5,471 bases of DNA, from assembly GCA_003155175.1 (NCBI GenBank), contig PMFP01000032.1:2990-8460 (forward strand). Reading direction: 5' to 3'. The stretch comes from Vulcanimicrobiota bacterium. GTDB taxonomy: Bacteria > Vulcanimicrobiota > Vulcanimicrobiia > Vulcanimicrobiales > Vulcanimicrobiaceae. Position numbers and translations under genes: made by a program. How positions within the stretch are numbered: position 1 is the first letter of the stretch; each line of letters opens with the position of its first letter. Below, piece after piece: positions 1 to 5,471 of this stretch. The notes beneath the pieces are model-generated. The model saw nothing but the letters and a program-made list of their open reading frames with translations. It made no database searches and had not been told where the DNA came from.

Positions 1-144
1 AGCCGCCACTCGGCGGCTCCGCGACGCCTTGCGGCCTCGCGTGGAGAACGGGGCGGCACGGCCCCCCATTCACCCCCGAGCCGCCACTCGGCGGCTCCGC
101 GACGCCGTGCGGCGTCGCGTGTCAAAACGGGGCGGCGGGGCCGC
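1..144. repeat. Two tandem copies of a hairpin-rich GC repeat (period 78 bp)
   Basis: Copy 1 begins at base 1 and copy 2 at base 79. The first 43 bases match at 41 positions (differences at 29/107 and 36/114), and similarity continues with one indel to about 63/142. Each copy can fold into three hairpins. The first is a perfect 7-bp stem AGCCGCC/GGCGGCT with loop ACTC (1-18 and 79-96). The second is a 9-bp stem (20-41, with one C-C mismatch; 98-119, perfect, loop GTGC). The third is a short GC stem (50-65 and 132-144). The element lies 57 bp or more beyond the stop codon of the minus-strand gene ending at 201. It resembles REP/BIME-type extragenic palindromes or a terminator cluster. The array may continue past the left edge. 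The repetition and palindromes are directly visible; the function is inferred. Confidence 0.8.
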
Positions 145-150
145 GTGGTG

Positions 151-165
151 GCGTAACTTTTACGC
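151..165. other. Short perfect inverted repeat GCGTAA-CTT-TTACGC
   Basis: A perfect 6-bp inverted repeat with a 3-base centre sits 36 bp past the stop codon of the Mpo1-like gene. A weaker stem (GTCC/GGAC around TTCGG, near 178-190) lies between it and the stop codon. Neither is followed by a clear T-run in the direction of the minus-strand transcript, so they are at best part of a weak terminator or of the structured repeat region. The symmetry is seen in the sequence; a termination role is a guess. Confidence 0.35.
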
Positions 166-200
166 GGCGCTTCCGGGTCCTTCGGGGACGCGCAGGGTTC

Positions 201-632
201 TTACGCGGGCTTGTTGCCGCGGACGATCGCGCCGAAGACTTCTTCGACGATGTAGAGCGGCCCGATCAAGAGATAGATCAAGTTCTCTAAGAACTTCGGC
301 TTGGTACCCTCGATACGATGGCCGACCAGTTGGCAGACCCAGCCGCCCACGAACGCGGCGAGATTGAGCTCCCACGGCAAGCGAACCGCGATGAGGTAGA
401 GCGCGGCGAAAACCACAAGACAGAGCGCCGCGCCCCCGAGATCGATCACGGCATAGTACGCGATGATGGCCACCGCGACGACCAAGGCCAGATCGAACGG
501 TCCGACGTGGATTTGCGAGAGCAAGCCCATGATGCCGAGCACGATCAGCGGGATGCCGAAGCAATGGAACATGCGGTTGCGCGGGTCCATGTGATACGAC
601 GCATACTCGGAAAAGAGCTCGGCTTTCGTCAT
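201..632 (-). CDS. Mpo1-like (DUF962/YGL010w family) membrane protein
   Basis: This encodes 143 residues. The N-terminus carries the family signature H14-x4-N19-x3-H23-x2-GIP, and the C-terminal half carries W98-x2-Q101-x2-GH105-x2-E108 followed by TKPKFLENL. Between and around these lie about four hydrophobic membrane segments (roughly 26-41, 47-63, 66-83 and 118-133). Yeast Mpo1 of this family is an Fe(II)-dependent dioxygenase in alpha-oxidation of 2-hydroxy fatty acids, and the conserved histidines are the expected metal ligands. A similar lipid-related role here is inference, since bacterial members are mostly uncharacterised. The start at 632 is chosen because GGAGG lies 8 bases upstream and because family similarity begins at this Met. 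The open frame reaches 782, but that extension is Arg/Pro-rich and unlike the family. Length is normal for short bacterial members. The gene is divergent from the glycosylase-like gene and shows no sign of damage. Confidence 0.88.
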   Translation of the reverse strand: MTKAELFSEYASYHMDPRNRMFHCFGIPLIVLGIMGLLSQIHVGPFDLALVVAVAIIAYYAVIDLGGAALCLVVFAALYLIAVRLPWELNLAAFVGGWVCQLVGHRIEGTKPKFLENLIYLLIGPLYIVEEVFGAIVRGNKPA

Positions 633-741
633 GAGGTCGGCCTCCGGCACCGGTAAGGGTTCGCGTTCGTCAATCTCTGCGAGGGTCCGGGGGCGACTCC
701 CTCCCGCCGGGTTTTGCCGCCGCTCCCCGAACCATCGCGTA
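633..741. promoter_or_regulatory. Divergent intergenic region
   Basis: These 109 bp separate two divergently transcribed genes, so promoters for both should lie here or overlap the coding ends. On the minus strand TTGACG (668-673) resembles a -35 box, but no good -10 box is found at the matching distance. On the plus strand I see neither a convincing promoter nor a Shine-Dalgarno sequence before the ATG at 742. The location of the promoters is inferred from gene orientation only. Confidence 0.4.
641..645 (-). promoter_or_regulatory. Ribosome binding site of the Mpo1-like gene
   Basis: On the minus strand GGAGG is followed by 8 bases (CCGACCTC) and then ATG at 632. This is a near-ideal Shine-Dalgarno sequence and spacing. 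It decides the start codon in favour of 632 over the upstream in-frame Met at 782. Confidence 0.8.
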
Positions 742-1248
742 ATGGCATCCGGTACCGACGCCGTTCCGACGATTCCCGGCAAGATCGACCCGCGATCGCC
801 GGCCGACTACTTCGAAGTGGCGACCCGGGCCGTCTTCCAGGCCGGCGTGACGTGGCGCCAGATCGCCGCCCACTGGGGAGCGTACCGGCGAGCGTTTTTC
901 GATTTCGACGTCGCGCGCGTCGCCCGGTTCGACGACGCCGACGTCGCGCGCGTGCTGGAGACGCCTGGCGTGCTCCGCAGCCCGCGCAAAGTTCGCGCTA
1001 CCGTTGCGAACGCGCGCGCGCTGATGGAGATCGAGCACGATTCCGGCATCCGCGCGTATCTGAAGGGATTTGGCTCGTACGCCGAGCTTTCGCGCGATCT
1101 GCGAAGCCGCCTCACGTACTTCGGGGAGATGAACGTCTGGTATTTTCTCTACCGCGTCGGCGAACCGGCACCCGACTTCGAGGCGTGGATCCAAACCATC
1201 CCCGGCGATCACCCGCGCATGCGCGAGATGGTCGCACAGGACGGTTAA
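742..1248 (+). CDS. DNA-3-methyladenine glycosylase I-like protein (Tag-like, HhH-GPD type)
   Basis: This encodes 168 residues. From about residue 23 to 110 it follows the core of E. coli Tag: YFEVAT...FQAGVTW (24-38) matches FEMICLEGQQAGLSW, then comes AYRRAFFDFDVARVA, then a helix-hairpin-helix-like segment at about 70-92 (VLETPGVLRSPRKVRATVANA). Tag excises 3-methyladenine from alkylated DNA. Trp38 matches Tag Trp46 of the base pocket. However, the position of Tag Glu38 is Ala30, the N-terminal CGW/YHDNEWG block is missing, and the C-terminus has no His/Cys pair, so the Tag zinc site cannot form. The fold assignment is fairly firm; 3-methyladenine activity is uncertain. The start at 742 is the only Met near the onset of similarity, without a visible Shine-Dalgarno. 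The frame upstream to 631 is Arg-rich and overlaps the divergent gene. The stop overlaps that of the convergent receptor gene by four bases. Confidence 0.78.
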   Translation: MASGTDAVPTIPGKIDPRSPADYFEVATRAVFQAGVTWRQIAAHWGAYRRAFFDFDVARVARFDDADVARVLETPGVLRSPRKVRATVANARALMEIEHDSGIRAYLKGFGSYAELSRDLRSRLTYFGEMNVWYFLYRVGEPAPDFEAWIQTIPGDHPRMREMVAQDG

Positions 1249-4200
1249 GGGGGCGGCGGGCCGCCTTCGCCTCCCGGCGGACCGCCGCCTGGTGGGCCGC
1301 CGGGCGGCGGACCTCCGCCGGACGGACGTCCATCGCGCGGCCCCGGCGCGTTGCTGCTCGGAGGCGGCCCTTCGCCCGGCGTGGGCTGAACCAGATAGAT
1401 CCCCAGCGCGGGCGCGTAGTTGAGCTCGGGCGGGCGCACGCCGTCAAAACCCAGCTTCTTCAGGTCGGCGCTTTGCCCGGCGGCGACGTGTCCGCACGCG
1501 ATGATCGCCGGAATGGCGCTGGGGTCGGCAGCGTCGAGCTCGTACCACGCGCCGGCCGTTGCGGCGTGCGCGGTCACGGTCCAGAGTTTTGGTTTCGTAG
1601 CGCGACCCGACGAAAAGTACGCATTCAGCTCGGCTAGCGCAGGCGATGCGATCGCGCTGACGTCGGTGCCGCAGCGGTCGCTCTTCACGATCGCAAACGC
1701 GTTCGCCGGCGGCGATGAGGGCAAAGCGTAGAACCGGAAGGTCTCGCGACCCGGTTGCTGCGGACGGAAATAGACGTACAATCCGACCACGGGCATAAAG
1801 TTCAGCTGCGGGCGGAAGAACACCGTGCTGGCCGGCACGTAGAGATTTCGCGCCTTGACGTCGTCGTCACGCGCGATGTGAACGGGCAGGCAACCGAAGA
1901 GCGCCCGCAAACGAACGGTGCCCTTGGGCACGATCGCAAGTGCGTAGGTCGTCCCCATGCCGTGGTAGGTAATCGTCGCGTCGTCGGGCACCGGCGGCGT
2001 CATCGTCGCCGGGTAGCCGCTCGGCGTCTTCGCCGCTTCTATGGCCGCCACGAAGCTCTTGAGCGCCGTCGACAGCTGCGATGCGGTCGCCGCGTCGGCC
2101 GCGGCGCAGCGCGAGGGGTCTTGCGTGACGTCGAACGGAGCGACGGGCGGCGACGTCGGGAGCGGCAGCGCGGCGCCACCGAATCCGCCGCGCCCGCCGC
2201 CGGCGGATGCGCCCTGCCGGGAGGCAAGCGTGCCGTTCGAGAGCTGCGAAGCACCCGCGCCAAACCTCACGGTGTAGGTCAGCGAATACGATCGTGGCGT
2301 CAACGGGCGCGCCAGCGTCGGAACCTTGATTCCGCCCAGCGTCGTATACGGAACCGAATTGGCCGGCGACGTAAAGACGCCGGCATACGTGTTGGTGATG
2401 TTGCTGACGGCGCCGGTGAGCGAGCCGTGTGCCGTTTGCAAACTCGCCCCCGCGTCGTACGTCGTGTACGCCGGAAGGTTGTTCGGGTTGTTCGCTGCGA
2501 CGTACTGGGCGTCGGCAAGCCACTCGATCGCGGAGTGCCGAGCCTTGTAATCGAGCACGACGCCGGCTTTCTGCAAGGGAACGTTGGGCAGCTGATTGCC
2601 CGGAATCGTGATGGAATACGGATTGTTGATGCGCAAATCGTTCGAGAGTGCCTTCGATACCGTGACGTCGTAGTACGGTTCGACGACCAGGCCGCCCAGC
2701 GATGCGAACCCGGTCAGCTGGCCGCCCTCGTAGACGCGCGTGACGCCGCCGATCGGCGTTGTAAAGTAGAGTTGCGAGGCGCCGAGCGTCGCCGTCGTGT
2801 TGCAGCCTCCCGCCGATTGAAAGACTTGCTCGATCTCGGCAATGTATTGCGGCGTGATGTCGCCGAGCGCTTCGAGAACGGTTCCGTTGACTTGGGTCGG
2901 GAGGACGACGTCGTTCTGAACCTGCCGGTAGATCTGCACGGAGACGTTGCCGACCCGCATCGAGCGTGTGTATCCGACGCGCGCCGAGATCGAGGAGCTC
3001 GCACCGGGTTGCTCGCCGGGCGCGTTGCCGTAAGCTACGTTGCCGTTGCAGTCGAAGCGCATGGACGCCGGGTCGGTCAAAATCTGCGAGCGAGACGGCT
3101 GCGGCGCCGCGCCGCCGACCGCATACGACGCGGTGTAGGTGTCCACGCTGGTGGGTCGCCACGTGAGGCCCGTGCTCGCCAGCACGCTGGTTTGCGCGTT
3201 GTTGGCGCCGTTGATGCCGGCCGATTCGAGCAACGTGAGCTTGGCGTTGGAGTGGATCGTGTCGTTGAGTTGGATCGCGGCATACCCGGAGGTCTGCGTC
3301 GAATTGTAGTACGGCTGCGCCTCCGGCACCAGCGGCGTCGTGATCGCACTTGACTGCGTACCGTACGCCGTCACCGAAAACGTGTGGCGATCTTTTGACG
3401 GCAGATCTCCCGTGGCCGTGAAGCCGGTGGACGTCGTGGAGGATCCGTAGCCGATCGGCTGAGCCTCCCCGTCCACATAGCGCTGCAGCTGGTCCTGGAG
3501 GTTCTTGGAGTTGGTCGAGAACACCGAGGCTTGGATGGTGGTGTCGCCGATCAGCGCATTGTCCGTCAGCGAATAGAGTTGCGTGCTGCCGTTGGCATAG
3601 TTACCGGGCCCGTATCCGCAAGGCAGCGCGCCGGAGAACCGCAGACACACCAGTTCCGCATCGCGCGTCGAGCTCAGGAACGTTCCGGTCAGCGATTGCG
3701 AGTCGTTGGAGGTGAACCGGAGTTTGAGGAGCGCCCCGTTGGACGTCACGTCGCCCTCGTGCACGTAGTCCAGGCCGCTGGCGTCGAGATAAACGTCGCC
3801 GTCGATCAGGCTCGGCTGGAGCCGGTTGGTCACCATCGCCGCCAGTCCGAGCTTCCCGTCCGATCCGCTCTCGGCCAGCGAGTAGTTGTATTTGCCGAAG
3901 CTGCCGACCGAGCCCGTGATTTGCGAGAGCCACGAGATCGTCGGGTCGATCGTCCGGAAGTTGACGCCTCCGGCCAGGCCGCCGAGCTGCGGCCCGAAAC
4001 TTACCGACGCGCCCGAGAAGAGATCGGTGTTGAACGAACCGAGATTTCCGCCGGCGCCCGGCGCGCTGACCGGTATTCCGTCCAAGGTCAGTTGCGTCTG
4101 ACTCGAGTCCTGGCCCTCCAGCGAGATGGTCTGGGTTGAGGACGTGTCGTCCCCCGACGTGCTCACGCTCACGCCCGAGAGTTTGTTCATGGCGTCGGCC

Positions 4201-4646
4201 AAGTCGTTGGAAAGCTTCCGCTGCGCGGAGTCCTGGCTGATCGACGTGGTCGAGACCGAGGCCGTCGACTTAACGGAAACGCTGCCGATGACTTTCAGGC
4301 CGCCGGTGTCGATCGCCAACGCCACGTTGACCGTTACGGAGCGCCCTTCGAGGACCTCGAATCGAGCGGAAGTTACCGCATTGTATCCACGCTTGAAGAC
4401 GCGTGCCGTATAGATCCCGTCGGGAACGTCGGTGAAGACGACTTGCCCGGTGGGTCCGCTGACCTCGCTCGTGATGATCGAGCCGCTAAGCAGCACGCGC
4501 GCGAGATCGATGGGGGCCCTCGTGTCCGCGTCGGTGACGACGATGCGGATCTCACCCGCGGACTCCGATTGCGCGAAGGCGCGCGCGGGAACGCCGAGCA
4601 GCAAAACGAGCGCGATCGAAGTCGCTGCAAAGAAACGTTCAGTCAT
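1245..4646 (-). CDS. TonB-dependent outer-membrane receptor with carboxypeptidase-regulatory-like N-domain and C-terminal extension
   Basis: This encodes 1133 residues. In order: a signal peptide (1-25, hydrophobic core IALVLLLGV, cleavage after AFA); a carboxypeptidase-regulatory-like beta-sandwich (about 31-112, with TDADTRAPIDLARVLLSG and GIYTARVFKRGY); a plug domain (about 115-235, with ISLEGQDSSQTQLTLDGIPV and GGLAGGVNFRT); and a beta-barrel (about 236-795) ending in YSLTYTVRF. Such receptors import large substrates across the outer membrane, energised by TonB-ExbBD. The substrate here is unknown, and no clear TonB box is seen. Unusually, 338 residues follow the barrel: a Gly-rich linker (796-845), two related two-cysteine domains (846-966 and 991-1091) and a Gly/Pro tail (1088-1133). 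Barrel cysteines occur in loop-like segments (CLRFSGALPC, FDCNGN, GGCNTT). The start is chosen for the signal peptide; only a distant GGAG precedes it. The sensor kinase lies 57 bp upstream on the same strand. Receptor identity is firm and the extension is unrecognised. Confidence 0.92.
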   Translation of the reverse strand: MTERFFAATSIALVLLLGVPARAFAQSESAGEIRIVVTDADTRAPIDLARVLLSGSIITSEVSGPTGQVVFTDVPDGIYTARVFKRGYNAVTSARFEVLEGRSVTVNVALAIDTGGLKVIGSVSVKSTASVSTTSISQDSAQRKLSNDLADAMNKLSGVSVSTSGDDTSSTQTISLEGQDSSQTQLTLDGIPVSAPGAGGNLGSFNTDLFSGASVSFGPQLGGLAGGVNFRTIDPTISWLSQITGSVGSFGKYNYSLAESGSDGKLGLAAMVTNRLQPSLIDGDVYLDASGLDYVHEGDVTSNGALLKLRFTSNDSQSLTGTFLSSTRDAELVCLRFSGALPCGYGPGNYANGSTQLYSLTDNALIGDTTIQASVFSTNSKNLQDQLQRYVDGEAQPIGYGSSTTSTGFTATGDLPSKDRHTFSVTAYGTQSSAITTPLVPEAQPYYNSTQTSGYAAIQLNDTIHSNAKLTLLESAGINGANNAQTSVLASTGLTWRPTSVDTYTASYAVGGAAPQPSRSQILTDPASMRFDCNGNVAYGNAPGEQPGASSSISARVGYTRSMRVGNVSVQIYRQVQNDVVLPTQVNGTVLEALGDITPQYIAEIEQVFQSAGGCNTTATLGASQLYFTTPIGGVTRVYEGGQLTGFASLGGLVVEPYYDVTVSKALSNDLRINNPYSITIPGNQLPNVPLQKAGVVLDYKARHSAIEWLADAQYVAANNPNNLPAYTTYDAGASLQTAHGSLTGAVSNITNTYAGVFTSPANSVPYTTLGGIKVPTLARPLTPRSYSLTYTVRFGAGASQLSNGTLASRQGASAGGGRGGFGGAALPLPTSPPVAPFDVTQDPSRCAAADAATASQLSTALKSFVAAIEAAKTPSGYPATMTPPVPDDATITYHGMGTTYALAIVPKGTVRLRALFGCLPVHIARDDDVKARNLYVPASTVFFRPQLNFMPVVGLYVYFRPQQPGRETFRFYALPSSPPANAFAIVKSDRCGTDVSAIASPALAELNAYFSSGRATKPKLWTVTAHAATAGAWYELDAADPSAIPAIIACGHVAAGQSADLKKLGFDGVRPPELNYAPALGIYLVQPTPGEGPPPSSNAPGPRDGRPSGGGPPPGGPPGGGPPGGEGGPPPP
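1248..1385 (-). other. Low-complexity Gly/Pro-rich C-terminal tail of the receptor
   Basis: Residues 1088-1133 contain 35 Gly or Pro out of 46, in short runs such as GGGPPPGG and GGPPGG, and the protein ends in PPPP. The DNA is correspondingly GC-rich and internally repetitive. The tail is probably disordered. Such DNA is also prone to slippage or sequencing error, so the exact C-terminus carries more doubt than the rest of the gene. It ends four bases into the convergent glycosylase-like gene. Confidence 0.75.
1374..2111 (-). repeat. Protein-level tandem duplication in the receptor C-terminus
   Basis: Two divergent copies of a domain of about 100-120 residues follow one another (residues 846-966 at 1749-2111, and 991-1091 at 1374-1676). 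Each opens with RC (C847, C992) and an Ala-rich probable helix containing A-x-A-S and L-x-x-x-L. Each has a second Cys after a hydrophobic stretch (C919 in FGCLPV, C1051 in IACGHV). Each closes with a shared signature, RPQLNFMPVVGLYV (945-958) in the first and RPPELNYAPALGIYL (1071-1085) in the second, ending at QQPG or PTPG. The order and spacing of these landmarks agree between copies. I do not recognise the domain. Paired disulfides are plausible for an exported protein but are inferred. Confidence 0.7.
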
Positions 4647-4703
4647 CGTTAACGAGGATTATCTCCGCGGACACTGGACGTGGGCTGTGGAGCCCGCGCG
4701 TCG
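4647..4703 (-). promoter_or_regulatory. Intergenic gap upstream of the receptor, possible near-leaderless promoter
   Basis: This 57-bp gap separates the kinase stop codon from the receptor start. On the minus strand GATAAT (4658-4663) matches the -10 consensus at five of six bases and would start transcription only a few bases before the ATG. No matching -35 box is seen. The palindrome CGTTAACG (4647-4654) touches the start codon. GGAG lies 16 bases from the ATG, which is too far for a standard Shine-Dalgarno. The motifs are seen; promoter function is a weak inference, and readthrough from the kinase gene is equally possible. Confidence 0.3.
4679..4698 (-). terminator. Imperfect hairpin between kinase and receptor genes
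   Basis: Just after the kinase stop codon an 8-pair stem with one C-A mismatch can form (core GGGCT/AGCCC, loop CCAC). No T-run follows, so it is not a classical intrinsic terminator. It could attenuate readthrough, stabilise the kinase mRNA end, or be chance in GC-rich DNA. Confidence 0.3.
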
Positions 4704-5471
4704 CTAGATCGAGATCTCGACCTTGGTTCCTTGACCCGGGGCGCTCGTAATGTCGATCGTTCCGCCGGCCCGCTCGACCGCTCGCTTGGCAATGGCCAAT
4801 CCCAACCCGGTACCGGCGATTTCGCCCCGCTGGTCGCCGCGGTAAAAACGCTCGAACGCGTGTATCCGCTCCGACTCGGTCATCCCCGGACCTTCGTCGC
4901 GCACCGAAATGTGGGTGCGCCCGTTATCCCGCGTCGCGCGAAGATGGATCGGCGCGTCCGGGGCATACTTGACGGCGTTTTCAACCAGATTCCAGATGGC
5001 TTCGCCGATCTCGGTACGGTCGGCCACGATGACGTCGGCTCCCTCGACGCTATAGTCCACCACGCGACGGTCGTCGAGGCGGCGAACCGCTTCGCATTGC
5101 CCTTTGAGCAACTCGGCCACGTCGATGGGCTCGTCGCGCGGAGGCAACTCGGAATCCAGGCGTGCCAGGCGAACGAGACGATCGATCAGTCCGCGCATGT
5201 GTTCGCGCTCGATGCCCATCGTTCCGAGAATCTGCCGGGCGATGGTCGGTTCTTCGACGGCTCCGCGCCGCAGAACGTCGATGTAGCCTCCGATCACCGT
5301 AAGCGGTGTCCGCAGCTCGTGGCCCGCATCGGCAACGAACTGCCGCATGCGTTCTTCGGTCCGGCGACGCTCGTCCATCGCGTCGGCGACGCTGGCCGCC
5401 GCGTCGTTATAGGCGGCGGTGAAGGCCGCGATCTCGTCCCCGCCGGCCATGACGAAGCGGCGCCGCGTGTA
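4704..5471 (-). CDS. Sensor histidine kinase, N-terminus cut by window edge
   Basis: The C-terminal 255 residues of a two-component sensor kinase are present and the frame is open to the right edge. The visible part begins in the end of a HAMP linker (GGDEIAAFTAAYNDAAASV, near 10-28). It continues through a HisKA dimerisation domain whose H-box DAGHELRTPLT places the phospho-accepting His at visible residue 51 (codon 5319-5321). A complete HATPase_c domain follows: N-box NLVENAVKYAP (161-171), G1 DEGPGM (192-197), F-box FERFYRG (206-212) and G2 GTGLGLAI (220-227). All catalytic motifs are intact, so the kinase should autophosphorylate and pass phosphate to a response regulator, presumably encoded beyond the right edge. 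The Met at 5450 is not taken as the start because HAMP sequence continues upstream of it. The HAMP implies a membrane-anchored sensor whose input domain is not in the window. The receptor gene follows 57 bp downstream on the same strand. Confidence 0.95.
   Translation of the reverse strand, partial: YTRRRFVMAGGDEIAAFTAAYNDAAASVADAMDERRRTEERMRQFVADAGHELRTPLTVIGGYIDVLRRGAVEEPTIARQILGTMGIEREHMRGLIDRLVRLARLDSELPPRDEPIDVAELLKGQCEAVRRLDDRRVVDYSVEGADVIVADRTEIGEAIWNLVENAVKYAPDAPIHLRATRDNGRTHISVRDEGPGMTESERIHAFERFYRGDQRGEIAGTGLGLAIAKRAVERAGGTIDITSAPGQGTKVEISI

Noticed and set aside
1..144. CRISPR array
   Set aside because: There are only two copies in view. The repeats of 43-63 bp contain multiple strong palindromes, the short segment between them is not spacer-like, and no cas gene is present.
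29..367. Plus-strand open frame over the hairpin repeats
   Set aside because: It runs through palindromic repeats and then antisense to the Mpo1-like gene. Its product is Arg-rich with no family resemblance.
631..741. Longer N-terminus for the glycosylase-like protein starting at 631
   Set aside because: It would overlap the divergent gene, the added residues are Arg/Ser/Pro-rich, and similarity to Tag begins only after the Met at 742.
633..782. Longer N-terminus for the Mpo1-like protein starting at 782
   Set aside because: The extra 50 residues do not resemble the family and would overlap the start of the divergent gene. A strong ribosome binding site sits at the right distance before 632.
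1755..3353. Long open frame of 532 codons on the plus strand, antisense to the receptor gene
   Set aside because: The product is extremely Arg-rich, with no recognisable domain. Long stop-free antisense frames are expected opposite GC-rich coding sequence. The receptor on the other strand has clear family motifs throughout.
4704..5450. Complete 248-residue kinase starting at the Met at 5450
   Set aside because: This Met falls inside HAMP-like sequence and the frame stays open to the window edge, so the gene is partial rather than short.

Overview
This is a high-GC bacterial chromosomal window with four protein-coding genes. Three lie on the minus strand and one on the plus strand. A TonB-dependent outer-membrane receptor with an N-terminal carboxypeptidase-regulatory-like domain means the host is a diderm (outer-membrane) bacterium. 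Its style (GC-rich genome, Ser/Thr-rich plug, no classical TonB box) recalls Candidatus Eremiobacterota/Vulcanimicrobiota (WPS-2) or Acidobacteriota. That placement is an impression from protein style, not a demonstrated assignment.

Layout, left to right. Bases 1-200 hold no gene. They contain two copies, 78 bp apart, of a structured GC-rich repeat in which each copy can form three consecutive hairpins, followed by smaller inverted repeats before the end of the first gene. Positions 201-632 (minus) encode a 143-residue Mpo1-like (DUF962/YGL010w) membrane protein with a very good ribosome binding site. A 109-bp divergent intergenic region follows. Positions 742-1248 (plus) encode a short relative of DNA-3-methyladenine glycosylase I (Tag, HhH-GPD-type) that lacks several residues important in E. 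coli Tag. Its stop codon interlocks with that of the next gene in a shared TTAA. Positions 1245-4646 (minus) encode a 1133-residue TonB-dependent receptor. After a 57-bp gap, positions 4704-5471 (minus) encode the C-terminal 255 residues of a HAMP/HisKA/HATPase_c sensor histidine kinase that runs off the right edge.

How the genes relate. The kinase and receptor point the same way with a short gap, so they may be co-transcribed or functionally linked, perhaps with a response regulator beyond the right edge. The Mpo1-like gene and the glycosylase-like gene are divergently transcribed and look like ordinary housekeeping or accessory functions.

The most unusual item is the receptor. Its barrel appears to end at Phe795 in a beta-signal-like strand, but the protein continues for 338 residues. 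This extension has a Gly-rich linker, two divergent tandem copies of a two-cysteine domain I do not recognise, and a 46-residue Gly/Pro tail. No complete new multi-gene system is visible here.
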